From Acidimicrobiales bacterium (lineage in GTDB: Bacteria; Actinomycetota; Acidimicrobiia; Acidimicrobiales; CADCSY01): a DNA stretch of 64,000 nt. The notes beneath the pieces are model-generated. The model ran no database searches, was not told the DNA's origin, and saw only the letters and a list, made by a program, of their open reading frames with translations. The DNA lies in the NCBI GenBank assembly GCA_030446545.1, contig JAUJNB010000001.1, forward strand, positions 148,550-212,549, given 5' to 3'. Both the position numbers and the translations under genes were made by a program. Positions 20,137 to 28,566 of the stretch are shown here, piece after piece (positions within the stretch are counted from its first letter, which is position 1; each line of letters begins with the position of its first letter).

Positions 20137-20856
20137 ATGACCGAGATCGGATGGCTCGACGGGGACTGGGATCGATGTCTCGCCGTGGTCGCCCACCCCG
20201 ACGACATCGAGTACGGCCTCTCGCTGGCCGTCTCCCGATGGACATCGGAAGGCCGGTGGGTGGGGTACGTGCTGGCCACCGCCGGCGAAGCCGGCATCGA
20301 CGGCATGGAGCCCGAGCAGGCCGGCGCCCTCCGCCAGGAGGAGCAGCGCCGAGCGGGGGCAATCGTCGGCGTCTCGACGGTCGAGTTCCTGGGCTACCCC
20401 GACGGGGTGATCGAAGCGGGGTTGGCGCTTCGCCGTGACCTGGCCCGGGCCATCCGCATCCATCGGCCCGACGTCCTCGTCTCCCTCAATCCCCGCCTCA
20501 CCTGGGGAGGCACGACGCTGAACATGGCCGACCATCGCATCCTCGGGACCGCCCTGGCCGACGCCGCCCGCGACGCCGGGAACCGCTGGATCTTCCCCGA
20601 GCTCGTCGGCGAAGGTCACGAGCCGTGGGCCGGATGCCGTTGGGTCGCCTACGCCGCCTCTCCCGAACCCACCCATGCCGTGGACGTCACCGGCCACCTC
20701 GACGCCGGCGTCCGCTCACTCGAGGAGCATCGCTGCTACATCGAGGGGCTCGGCACCGATTTCGACGCCCGGTCGTTCCTCGAGACCGCGGCGCGTGGCG
20801 CCGGCGCTCCCCTCGGGGTCGAGCTGGCCCTGACCTTCGAGGTCCTGCAGCTCTAG
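20137..20856 (+). CDS. PIG-L family deacetylase
   Basis: 239-residue zinc-dependent N-deacetylase of the LmbE/PIG-L family. The metal ligands are in VVAHPDDIEYG near the N-terminus and NMADHRILG in the middle. Actinobacterial members act on GlcNAc-inositol (mycothiol route) or on other N-acetyl sugars. The specific substrate is not visible here. It is ten bases after the methyltransferase gene and probably co-transcribed. Confidence 0.85.
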   Translation: MTEIGWLDGDWDRCLAVVAHPDDIEYGLSLAVSRWTSEGRWVGYVLATAGEAGIDGMEPEQAGALRQEEQRRAGAIVGVSTVEFLGYPDGVIEAGLALRRDLARAIRIHRPDVLVSLNPRLTWGGTTLNMADHRILGTALADAARDAGNRWIFPELVGEGHEPWAGCRWVAYAASPEPTHAVDVTGHLDAGVRSLEEHRCYIEGLGTDFDARSFLETAARGAGAPLGVELALTFEVLQL

Positions 20857-20919
20857 CGGCGGAGACCCGGGCCAGCCACCCACCGATCGTGGCCTCGACG
20901 GCTACCTCCGTTTCCAGCT

Positions 20920-22824
20920 TCAGTCCTGGTCGAGCTCCGCCTCCGCCTCCCGCTCGTCCAACGTGGCGGTCCGGGACCCTCCCACCGACGCGGTGTCGCG
21001 GAGGTCGATGACCCCCACCTCGGTGGAGCCGGAACCGAAGGCGTCTTGGCCCGAGAGTTGGGGCCGGGCCAGGGCCGACACCTCGGCCTCGCGGACGACC
21101 TCCAGGATCTCGTCCCCCACCAGCTCCTCCCGGGCCAACAAGGCGTCACGCAGAGCCTCGAGGATGTGGCGGTTGGACCGGACCAGGCGCTCAGCCGTGG
21201 CCTTGGCCTGGTCGAGCAGCCCGTCGACGGCCGCGCGGCCGGCTTCGTCGGCCAGCACCTTGGCCACCGTGTTGGCGGCGCCGCCGACCGCCGCCGCTTC
21301 CCAGCTCACCAGGGATCCCCCCATCCCCAGGGTGCCGACCATGGAAGCGGCGGCGTCGGTGGCGGCGGCGAGGTCGCCCGCCGGTCCCGTACCGGCCTCG
21401 CCGAAGTAGGTCTCCTCGGCCACCATCCCGCCCATGGCGATCTGGATGCGGGCCACGATCTCCGAGCGGGTCTTGGTGAAGCGCTCCTCGAGATCGGAAT
21501 GCGCCAGCAGGCCGAGGGCGTCCTTCCGCTTGATGATCGACAGCACCTCCAGCTTGCGGTCCTTGCCGACGAGGTAGGCCACGGTGGCGTGCCCGGCCTC
21601 GTGGGTGGCGATGCGCCGGCGCTCCTCCTCGGTGTACTCCACCGGCTGGCGCAGCCCGATCTCCTCGGTCATCTTGGCCTGCTGCAGGTCGTGCCAGTCG
21701 AGCCCCTCGGCCCCCCGGCGCAGGGCCCACACCAGGGCCTCGTCGAAGAGGTGCTCGATCATCACCGGTGAGTAGCCCGCCGTCATGGCGGCCAGGCTGT
21801 CGCGGCGCACGGAGTCGTCGAGGTCGGCCACGTGGGCCTTCTTGGCCAGGTAGTAGTCGATGATCTCCCGCCGGTCGCTGCGTCCGGGGAGGCCGAAGTG
21901 GACGCTGCGGTCGAAACGCCCGGGCCGCACCAGAGCGGGGTCGAGGTCGGCGGCCCGGTTGGTGGCGCCCACGATCAGCACGTTGGCCGTGGTGGGCCGG
22001 GGCTTGCGCAGGGCCGTCGCCGGAGGCAGGTAACGGTTGACCAGGTCGACGCACCATCCCCGCAGACGGGTGGAGCGGGGGGGCTCGTCGAAGCTCTGGA
22101 GTTGGATGAGCAGCTCGTTGACCACGCCGGCCACGCCGTCGCGCTGACCGCCCCCGCCCATGCCCGAGCGGGAGCCACCGATGGCGTCGATCTCCTCGAT
22201 GAAGCCGATGGCCCCGCCCTCCTTGCGGGCCGCGGTACGCAGAGCTCGGAAGTAGCTGCGGATCTTGCGGTTGGTCTGGCCGTAGTACATCGACTGGAAG
22301 GCTGACGACGACACGAACAGGAAGGGAACGCCGGCCTCGGCGGCCATGGCCTTGGCCATGTAGGTCTTGCCCGTCCCCGGCGGCCCCTCGAACAGGATCG
22401 CTCGCCGGGGCGTGCCGCCCATGCGCTCGCGGAAGGTCTTGTAGGCCAGGAACAGGTTGAGGGTGCGCACCACCTCGTCCTTGACGATGCCGGCGCCCTT
22501 GACGTCGTCGAGGCCGATGTCGATCTCGCTCGGCCGGTAGAGCACGTGGGGTGAGCGCCCGGCGCCCATCATGGGCCCCACCACCACCACGCCGATCATG
22601 GCCACGATGGCGAGGACGGGCAGCAGCTCGACGAATCCGGCGGGCACGGCCGGCAGGACCGGCTCGCCGGAGAGGGCATGAAGCCACAGCCACCCCGCGA
22701 CGAGGGCGACCAGCACGGTCAACCACCGCAGCCGGCGGCGTCGGGCCCGTTCCCGGGCCGCGGCCACGTCGGCCAGGGCGCTGCCCAGCACCTCCCCTTG
22801 ACCGAGGCTTGCGATGTCGCTCAT
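20920..22824 (-). CDS. FtsH-like membrane AAA+ zinc protease, atypical
   Basis: 634-residue membrane protease. A basic N-terminal region precedes two helices (about 34-51 and 66-84), then the AAA+ domain with Walker A GPPGTGKT at 147-154 and arginine fingers in PALVRPGRFDR. The peptidase domain carries HEAGH at 408-412 and a later GPAGDLAAAT acidic ligand. Three things differ from classic FtsH. Walker B reads FIEEID where FIDEID is usual. The pore loop is MYYGQTNRKI instead of the F-V-G type. An insert of about 30 residues follows ELLIQLQSFD. The ATG at 22824 was chosen over an upstream in-frame start because the N-terminus then matches the family better. Confidence 0.85.
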   Translation of the reverse strand: MSDIASLGQGEVLGSALADVAAARERARRRRLRWLTVLVALVAGWLWLHALSGEPVLPAVPAGFVELLPVLAIVAMIGVVVVGPMMGAGRSPHVLYRPSEIDIGLDDVKGAGIVKDEVVRTLNLFLAYKTFRERMGGTPRRAILFEGPPGTGKTYMAKAMAAEAGVPFLFVSSSAFQSMYYGQTNRKIRSYFRALRTAARKEGGAIGFIEEIDAIGGSRSGMGGGGQRDGVAGVVNELLIQLQSFDEPPRSTRLRGWCVDLVNRYLPPATALRKPRPTTANVLIVGATNRAADLDPALVRPGRFDRSVHFGLPGRSDRREIIDYYLAKKAHVADLDDSVRRDSLAAMTAGYSPVMIEHLFDEALVWALRRGAEGLDWHDLQQAKMTEEIGLRQPVEYTEEERRRIATHEAGHATVAYLVGKDRKLEVLSIIKRKDALGLLAHSDLEERFTKTRSEIVARIQIAMGGMVAEETYFGEAGTGPAGDLAAATDAAASMVGTLGMGGSLVSWEAAAVGGAANTVAKVLADEAGRAAVDGLLDQAKATAERLVRSNRHILEALRDALLAREELVGDEILEVVREAEVSALARPQLSGQDAFGSGSTEVGVIDLRDTASVGGSRTATLDEREAEAELDQD

Positions 22825-22941
22825 GCACACGCTCCGTGGTCGTTGGCTACGTGGAGCGAGGGTAGCGGGCGCCACCACCCCTGCGAAAGGGCTTCCCGCC
22901 AACCGTCATGAGGCCGTAACCAGTCCGTAGGCTGGCCCGAC

Positions 22942-23091
22942 ATGGTCATTCTCGCCCTCGATTGGTACATCTGGGCGGCCATCGGCCTGTTGTTCGCCTA
23001 CGCCTTGGGCCGGCGTCTGTGGCGGTCGTGGCGGCTGAGACGGCGGGCCCGGGGCGACCGCAAGACCGGCTACGCCTCGAAGCGCCCGTAG
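22942..23091 (+). CDS. small single-helix membrane protein
   Basis: 49 codons from ATG to TAG. The product begins MVILALDWYIWAAIGLLFAY, one membrane helix, followed by a strongly basic tail (GRRLWRSWRLRRRARGDRK). That is the usual plan of a small bitopic protein with a cytoplasmic tail. Its end overlaps the end of the convergent flavin reductase gene by 22 bases. There is no strong ribosome binding site. The even hydrophobic-then-basic composition favours a real gene over chance. Confidence 0.5.
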   Translation: MVILALDWYIWAAIGLLFAYALGRRLWRSWRLRRRARGDRKTGYASKRP

Positions 23092-23558
23092 CCGCCCCGG
23101 TAGAACACGAGCGGACCGTCCCCCTCGGTCACGTCGAGGTCGTGCACCCGGCCCACGCAGATCTCGTGGTCACCGCCGTCGTGCACCACCTCCACGGCGC
23201 AGTCGACCCACCCGAGGACGCCGTCGAGCCGCGGTGCCCCCGAGGGAGCCGGCGTCCAGCCCACGCCGTCGAAGCGGTCGGCGCCGCGCCTGGCGAAGAC
23301 TCGTGAAAGCGCTTCTTGGTCCTCGGCCAGGATGTTGACGCAGAAGGCGCCGGCCGAGCGGATCCGGGCCCAGCTGGTCGAGCGACGGTCGGCGCAGAAC
23401 GAGACGAGGGGCGGGTCGAGAGACACGGCCGTGAAGGAGTTGACCGACAACCCGACCGGGCCCGACGCCGTCCGGGCGGTGACCACGACGACGCCGGTGG
23501 GAAAGTGGCCGAGCACCAGGCGGAACTCGGCCGCCTGGAAACCGGAGGTGTCGCCCAC
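23070..23558 (-). CDS. flavin reductase-family protein
   Basis: 162-residue FMN-binding split-barrel protein of the flavin reductase (HpaC/DIM6) family. Typical segments are GHFPTGVVVVTARTASGPVGLSVNSFTAVSLDPPLVSFC, given here in part, then FCVNILAEDQEALSRVFA and HEICVGRVHDLD. Such enzymes supply reduced flavin to a partner monooxygenase, but no monooxygenase is adjacent. The GTG at 23558 gives MGDTSGFQAAEFRLVLGHF. An upstream in-frame start would add 13 residues. Confidence 0.85.
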   Translation of the reverse strand: MGDTSGFQAAEFRLVLGHFPTGVVVVTARTASGPVGLSVNSFTAVSLDPPLVSFCADRRSTSWARIRSAGAFCVNILAEDQEALSRVFARRGADRFDGVGWTPAPSGAPRLDGVLGWVDCAVEVVHDGGDHEICVGRVHDLDVTEGDGPLVFYRGGYGRFEA

Positions 23559-23616
23559 CCGTCGAGTGTCACACCTGCGACCCGGGCTTGACCACATGCG
23601 GCCCTATCGTCACCGG

Positions 23617-25176
23617 ATGGACGTCGACGGGCGGGTGGTGCTGGCCGAGCTCACGCGGGCCCGCCGTCGGCGCCGGCTGGACCGCGTCGACTGGTTCGAC
23701 TCGTTCTACAACGCCTATCTGACCGCGCTGGCCGTGGGTGTCGCCACCATCGTGGGCTCTTCCTTCGTCCCCGACGAGGTGGTGCCGCCCGCCACCGCGG
23801 CCCGGGTGGTGGCCGAGGGCCCCGCCCTGCTCGGCGTGGGCATCGCCGTCCTCACCGGCCTGGGTGTGCGCTCGGGGGGAAGGGGCGGCCCCCTGGCCCT
23901 GGAAGCGCCCACGGTCCAGCACGTGCTGCTGGCCCCCGTCGACCGGGCCGCCGCCCTTCGGGGGGCGGCCGTGCGCCAGCTCCGCTTCGGGGCATTCGCC
24001 GGTGCCGTGATCGGTGCGGTGGCCGGCCTGCTGGCGGCCCGCCGCCTGCCCGTCGACCCGTTGGCCTCGGTGTTCTTCGCCGCCCTGGCCGCCGCCCTGG
24101 TGGCGGTGAGCGTGGTGGGCGCGGCGTTGGCCGCCTCCGGCCGACGGTCCTCGCCGGCCACCGCCAGCCTGGTGGCCCTGGTCCTGGTGGTGGTGGCCGG
24201 GGTCGACGTGGTGGCGGGCTCCACGCTGTCGCCTCCCGCCCTGCTCGGGCGTCTGGCCCTGGCCGGCCTGGGCTTCGAACCCGTCGCCCTGGTCGGAGCC
24301 GTGCTCGTCGTCATCGTGGCCGGCTTCGGCCTGGCCGGCGTGGGCGGCACCTCGCTGGAGGCGGCCCGGCGACGAGCGGGGTTGGTGTCGGAGCTGCGCT
24401 TCGCCGTGACCCTCCAGGACCTGCGGACGGTGGTGCTGCTGCGTCGTCGTCTGGCCCAGGAGCGGCCCCGGGCCCGCCCCTGGATCCGCTTCCCCTCCTC
24501 CCGGCCGGGACGGCTGCCCACCTGGCGACGGGGCTGGGCCGGTATCGCCCGCTTCCCCGCCGTGCGGATCGTGCGCATGGTCGTCCTCGGCGGGGTGGCC
24601 GGCGCCGCTCTGGTGGGCGCCTGGGCCGGCACGTCCACCCTGGTCATCGTGGCCGGCGTCGCCCTGTACGTGGCCGCCCTCGACGCCGTGGAACCCCTCG
24701 CCCAGGAGATCGACCACCCGGACCGTTGGGCCGGCCTCCCCCTCGCCCCGGGTGGCCTCCTGCTGCGCCACCTGCCGGCATCGCTGGTGGTGATGCTGGC
24801 CATCTGCGGGGTGGCCGGCCTGGCCGCCTCGGTGTTGGGAGCTGCCTCCGAAGCGCTCCCCCTGGCCCTGGCCCTGGTCGTTCCGGTGGCGGCGGCGGCC
24901 ACCACCGCCGCCGCAGCCAGCACCGCGCAGGGAATGGCCCAGGTGAAGCCGTCGGTGGCGGTGGTCCCCGAAGCGGCCGGCACCGCCCTGGTGTTTCGCA
25001 ACGGCTGGCCCGTGACCCTCGTGGTGATCTCGCTGTTGCCGGTCTTGGCCGCTCGAGTGGCGGTGGACGACGGGGTGCCCGGCGCTCCCGTCGCTGCGGC
25101 GGCCGCCACCATTCCCCTGCTGCTGGTGGCCATCGCACTGTTCTGGTTGTCCCGCCGGGCCCCGGCCCGGCTGTGA
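23617..25176 (+). CDS. ABC exporter membrane protein
   Basis: 519-residue polytopic protein with about ten hydrophobic helices in two halves, separated by a basic loop near residue 270-310. Its stop overlaps the start of the ATPase gene (GTGA), so the two form one exporter. I see no recognisable cargo motif. The ATG at 23617 gives MDVDGRVVLAELTRARRRRR, with the positive residues inside. An ATG seven codons upstream is also possible. Confidence 0.75.
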   Translation: MDVDGRVVLAELTRARRRRRLDRVDWFDSFYNAYLTALAVGVATIVGSSFVPDEVVPPATAARVVAEGPALLGVGIAVLTGLGVRSGGRGGPLALEAPTVQHVLLAPVDRAAALRGAAVRQLRFGAFAGAVIGAVAGLLAARRLPVDPLASVFFAALAAALVAVSVVGAALAASGRRSSPATASLVALVLVVVAGVDVVAGSTLSPPALLGRLALAGLGFEPVALVGAVLVVIVAGFGLAGVGGTSLEAARRRAGLVSELRFAVTLQDLRTVVLLRRRLAQERPRARPWIRFPSSRPGRLPTWRRGWAGIARFPAVRIVRMVVLGGVAGAALVGAWAGTSTLVIVAGVALYVAALDAVEPLAQEIDHPDRWAGLPLAPGGLLLRHLPASLVVMLAICGVAGLAASVLGAASEALPLALALVVPVAAAATTAAAASTAQGMAQVKPSVAVVPEAAGTALVFRNGWPVTLVVISLLPVLAARVAVDDGVPGAPVAAAAATIPLLLVAIALFWLSRRAPARL

Positions 25177-25901
25177 CGGCGCCGATGGGCAGGCCCACCT
25201 CCGGGGCGGGCCACGCCGGGCCGGCGGTGGCCGTGCTGGCCACCTCCAGGCTGGGCAAGGACTACGGCGACGGCTTCGGTCTCCAACCCGTCGACCTCAG
25301 CCTCGGCCCAGGCGAGTTGGTGGTGCTGGTAGGCCCCAACGGGGCCGGGAAGTCGACCCTCATCGGCCTGTGCGCCGGCCTGTTGGAGCCCACCGAGGGC
25401 GAGGTTCGGGTAGGAGGCGAGCCCGCGGGCTCGCTCGGCGCCCGCACGGCCACGTCGTACCTGCCGGACACGCCTGTGCTCTACGACGATCTGAGCGTCG
25501 ACGAGCACCTGGAGTACGTCGCCCGCCTGCACGGGGTCGACGACTGGCGTCCCCTGGCCGACGACCTGCTGGAACGTCTCGACCTGGTGGCGCGGGCCGA
25601 CGATCTCCCCTCCCGCTTCAGCCGGGGGATGCGCCAGAAGGTGTCCCTGGCTCTGGCCCTGGTGCGCCCCTTCGAGCTGCTGCTGGTCGACGAACCCTTC
25701 GTCGGCCTCGACGCACCCAGCCAGGCCACCCTGGTCGAGCTCCTGCTCGCCGCAGTGGCCGATGGTGCCACCGCCTTGGTGTCGACCCACCAGCTCGATC
25801 TGGCTGACGAAGCCGGCCGTTGCCTGGGCCTGCGCGACGGCGAGCTCGTCCACGACGGCCCCTCGAGCCGTGCGCAGGTGCTGTCCCTGGTCACTGGCTG
25901 A
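25173..25901 (+). CDS. ABC exporter ATP-binding protein
   Basis: 242-residue ATPase paired with the preceding membrane protein. Walker A is [14 protein letters not shown], the signature region RFSRGMRQKVSLALAL, Walker B LLLVDEPFVGLD and the switch histidine VSTHQLDLADEA. The GTG overlaps the preceding stop. An ATG five codons in (25185) is an alternative. The gene ends just before a large palindromic repeat. Confidence 0.88.
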   Translation: MTAPMGRPTSGAGHAGPAVAVLATSRLGKDYGDGFGLQPVDLSLGPGELVVLVGPNGAGKSTLIGLCAGLLEPTEGEVRVGGEPAGSLGARTATSYLPDTPVLYDDLSVDEHLEYVARLHGVDDWRPLADDLLERLDLVARADDLPSRFSRGMRQKVSLALALVRPFELLLVDEPFVGLDAPSQATLVELLLAAVADGATALVSTHQLDLADEAGRCLGLRDGELVHDGPSSRAQVLSLVTG

Positions 25902-25910
25902 CCCCACCTT

Positions 25911-26067
25911 TCGGCCTCACTCGCTTCGCTCCGTCCGCCCGAGCTGACGGTGTGAAGGACGCCGGCAGAGCCGGCGACCTTCACGCTGACCACTTCCCGG
26001 GCGAGCTCCGCTCGCCTAGGCCGCCAGCCAGAGGGGGCCGCCTCCGGCGGCGCGGTGGCCGGCGGCC
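25911..26067. repeat. intergenic palindromic repeat, copy A
   Basis: Lies between convergent genes (ABC ATPase and mutY). Three hairpins in a row. The first, 25952-25984, is GTGAAGG-A-CGCCGGC, loop AGA, GCCGGCG-A-CCTTCAC. The second is GGCGAGC-TCC-GCTCGCC at about 26000-26016. The third is centred on CCGCC-TCC-GGCGG at 26039-26051. It aligns along its length with 35182-35340. Likely a two-way terminator or a mobile palindromic unit. Confidence 0.75.
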
Positions 26068-26097
26068 TTTGGCGCAGTCGTGGCCGGCGGTAGCGCG

Positions 26098-27018
26098 TCA
26101 GGGCAGGCGTAACGACCCGTCGTCAGCAACGACGGCCAGGCCATCGGCCACCAGGCCGGCGGCCACACGTTGGGCCCGGAGCGGCTCCTGGGGCCAGCCA
26201 CAGGCGACCGGCAGGGCCGCCACCGTCACCGGCCCGGCCCGCAGGGCGTCGACCAGACGGCCCCGACCCTGGCGATCGGACCCGGCGAAGGCCGACTGGG
26301 GACCGCTGACGCCGGCCGAGCCGTCGGCTGGATCCGGACCGGTGTGGCCGCCGCCGGCCCACACGCAGCCGCCGACGGTCGCACCGACCGGCGGGGCCGC
26401 CAGGGGGCACTGGCCGCAGCGCGGCCGGCGGCGGGTGCACACCGTCGCCCCCAGGTCGAGCATGGCCTGGTTCCAGGCCCAGCCCCGACCGGGCGGTACC
26501 ACGGAGTCGGCCAGGGCCTGGGCCTCGACCGGTGCCAACCGTCGGCCGGCCACGGCACGGGCCAGCACGCGGGCCGCGTTGGTGTCCACCACCCCGACGT
26601 CGTGCTCGAAGGCGAAGGCCGACACGGCCCGGGCCGTGTAGGGACCCACCCCCGGGAGCGACCGCAACTGGTCGAGACCCTCCGGTAGGGCCCCCTCGAA
26701 GCGGTCGACCACGACGGCTGCGGCCATGTGGAGGTGCACTGCCCGGCGGTTGTATCCCAGTCCGGCCCACGCCCGCACCACCTCCCCCACCGGGGCCAGG
26801 GCACAGGCCGCGGGCGTGGGGAAGCGAGCCAGGAAGCCCACGTAGCGAGGCATCACCCGGGCCACCTGGGTCTGTTGCAGCATGAGCTCGCTGACCAGGA
26901 CCGACCAGGGATCCCGGGTGTGTCGCCAGGGCAGGTCCCGACGGACCCGGTCGCCCCACTCCGACAGGGCGGCCTGGAACGGCGTGAGCAGGACGGGGAG
27001 GCTCAGCGGCGGTGGCAC
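26098..27018 (-). CDS. mutY: MutY, A/G-specific adenine DNA glycosylase
   Basis: 306-residue base-excision repair enzyme that removes adenine opposite 8-oxoguanine. It has the catalytic Glu in SELMLQQTQV (E44), the helix-hairpin-helix LPGVGPYTARAVSAFAF, the catalytic Asp in GVVDTNAARVL and the cluster cysteines in VCTRRRPRCGQCPL. The fourth cluster cysteine is displaced (VGGCVW, 13 residues after the third instead of the usual five). The GTG at 27018 overlaps the end of the methyltransferase gene by 16 bases. The C-terminal part is shorter than in E. coli and lacks a clear NUDIX-like domain. Confidence 0.88.
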   Translation of the reverse strand: MPPPLSLPVLLTPFQAALSEWGDRVRRDLPWRHTRDPWSVLVSELMLQQTQVARVMPRYVGFLARFPTPAACALAPVGEVVRAWAGLGYNRRAVHLHMAAAVVVDRFEGALPEGLDQLRSLPGVGPYTARAVSAFAFEHDVGVVDTNAARVLARAVAGRRLAPVEAQALADSVVPPGRGWAWNQAMLDLGATVCTRRRPRCGQCPLAAPPVGATVGGCVWAGGGHTGPDPADGSAGVSGPQSAFAGSDRQGRGRLVDALRAGPVTVAALPVACGWPQEPLRAQRVAAGLVADGLAVVADDGSLRLP

Positions 27019-27755
27019 CAGAAGACATCGGTGTGATGGGGCAGGGTGAAACGCTCGGGGAACCCGGCGACCAGGTGGCGCACCTGGTCGACCAAGGTGG
27101 CCTGCCGAGGCTCGGGCCAGTTGGCGATGTAGCTCGTCGATCGCACCCGGTCAACCAGGCTCTCGACGTCGAGCTCGTGGGGGTTGGCGAACTGCCGATG
27201 ATGCAGGGGGGTGAATGCGTCGACGGCGGCCACCGACTCGGCCCAATCGAGCCCGTCGACGTACTGCGGTATCGGCTGGGTGCGCCATTGCATGAGGTCG
27301 TTGAGACGTGCCACCCAGGGGACGGACTCGTCGCGCTGGTTCCACAGCATGGCCAAGCCCCCGTTGGGACCGAGCACGCGCGCGATCTCCGCCAGAGCCT
27401 CACCGCGGTCGAACCAGTGGAAGGCCTGGGCCGCGGTGACAGCGTGGACCGATTCGGGAGCCAGCGGCAGGGCCTCCGCGGTTCCGGCCACGACATCGAC
27501 GCCGGGAACCACCGCCACCAGCGTTGTGCGCATGGCCGTCACCGGCTCGACGGCGACCACCCGAGCCCCGGTGGGCACGAGCAGGCGAGTCAGCTTGCCC
27601 GTCCCGGCGGCCAGATCGACCACGGTCGTCGACGGGCCGACACCCAACTCGTCCACCACGCAGGCCACCGCCTCGCCGGGGTACGACGGCCGCCCTCGCT
27701 CGTACGCCTCACTGGCGACCGCGTAGGCCTGAGCGGCGGTGTCGTGGATCTTCAC
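27003..27755 (-). CDS. class I SAM-dependent methyltransferase
   Basis: 250 residues. The cofactor site is VVDLAAGTGKLTRLL, with VVAVEPVTAMR as second motif and VHAVTAAQAFHWFDRGEAL as the following strand. It resembles the Met-11 type methyltransferases that start with a Tyr-rich segment (AYAVASEAYERGRPSYP). The substrate is unknown. It overlaps both neighbours, the SGNH hydrolase by four bases and mutY by 16, so the three form an operon. Confidence 0.85.
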   Translation of the reverse strand: MKIHDTAAQAYAVASEAYERGRPSYPGEAVACVVDELGVGPSTTVVDLAAGTGKLTRLLVPTGARVVAVEPVTAMRTTLVAVVPGVDVVAGTAEALPLAPESVHAVTAAQAFHWFDRGEALAEIARVLGPNGGLAMLWNQRDESVPWVARLNDLMQWRTQPIPQYVDGLDWAESVAAVDAFTPLHHRQFANPHELDVESLVDRVRSTSYIANWPEPRQATLVDQVRHLVAGFPERFTLPHHTDVFWCHRR

Positions 27756-28561
27756 CCACCCAGCATGGCCGAGCGTCGCACCCCGTCGAGGACGGCGTCA
27801 GCCCAGCGGCGGTAGCCGGCATCGGAAGGGTGGTAGCGGTCGGCGGAGAAGAACCGGTCGGGGTCGGCCCGAAAGATGGGACCGGTCTCCCCGGCGATGT
27901 CGACGTAGACGCTCTCGCTGTCGGTGGCCACGTCCCGCACCAGGTCGTCGAGATGATCGCCCCGGAGCCCGGCCACCGCCCGCAGCGGTTGGGCCAGCCG
28001 GGGGATGGCCCCCATGTCGGGCACGCCCAGCACCACCACGTCGGCCGAACCGGGCAGCCCCGACACCAGGCGCCGGTACCAACCCTCGAAGTCGTCCCCC
28101 GACGTCAGGTGGGTGACGTCGTTGGCCCCGACCGAGACGAACACCACGTCGGGCCGGAGCCCGGCCACGGCCGGGAGCTGGTGCTCGACCACGTCGGCCA
28201 CGGTGGCGCCACTGCGGGCCAGCACCACCATCCGGACCGGGCGGCCCAGGCCGGCCATCACCAACGAGGGCAGGGCCGCCGCCTCGTCCGAAGCCCCCAC
28301 GCCCGAGGCGGTGGAGTCCCCCAGCCACACCACGTCCAGGGACGACGCCGAGCCCGGTCCGAGCGGGGTGTCCAGGTCCAGCGGCGGGCGGCCCGGCTCC
28401 CCTCCCCGTCGGGCCACCACCGCCTCCAGGACGAGGACGGCGAGCACGGAGAACGGGACCGCCACCACCACGACGGCCACCCGGTGCCGGCGGCGTCGCC
28501 GGTGGGGACGCCTCGGAGCGACGGCTGGGGGCACGGTCGCGGCAGGGTACCGGGTAGACAT
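27752..28561 (-). CDS. SGNH/GDSL hydrolase, membrane-anchored
   Basis: Secreted or anchored esterase of the SGNH fold. The N-terminus is basic, followed by one hydrophobic helix (VAVVVVAVPFSVLAVLVLEA). The catalytic blocks are VVWLGDSTASGVGAS (Ser), SVGANDVTHL (Asn) and SADRYHPSDAGY (Asp and His). The ATG at 28561 is only five bases from the divergent start at 28567, so one of these starts may be slightly off. An internal start within the basic lead is possible. Confidence 0.85.
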   Translation of the reverse strand: MSTRYPAATVPPAVAPRRPHRRRRRHRVAVVVVAVPFSVLAVLVLEAVVARRGGEPGRPPLDLDTPLGPGSASSLDVVWLGDSTASGVGASDEAAALPSLVMAGLGRPVRMVVLARSGATVADVVEHQLPAVAGLRPDVVFVSVGANDVTHLTSGDDFEGWYRRLVSGLPGSADVVVLGVPDMGAIPRLAQPLRAVAGLRGDHLDDLVRDVATDSESVYVDIAGETGPIFRADPDRFFSADRYHPSDAGYRRWADAVLDGVRRSAMLGG

Positions 28562-28566
28562 CGGCG

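Noticed and set aside
23715..25907. 730-codon frame opposite the ABC exporter genes
   Set aside because: Composition (Arg, Ala, Thr, Gly runs) is that of a complementary-strand shadow, and the plus strand carries recognisable ABC motifs.
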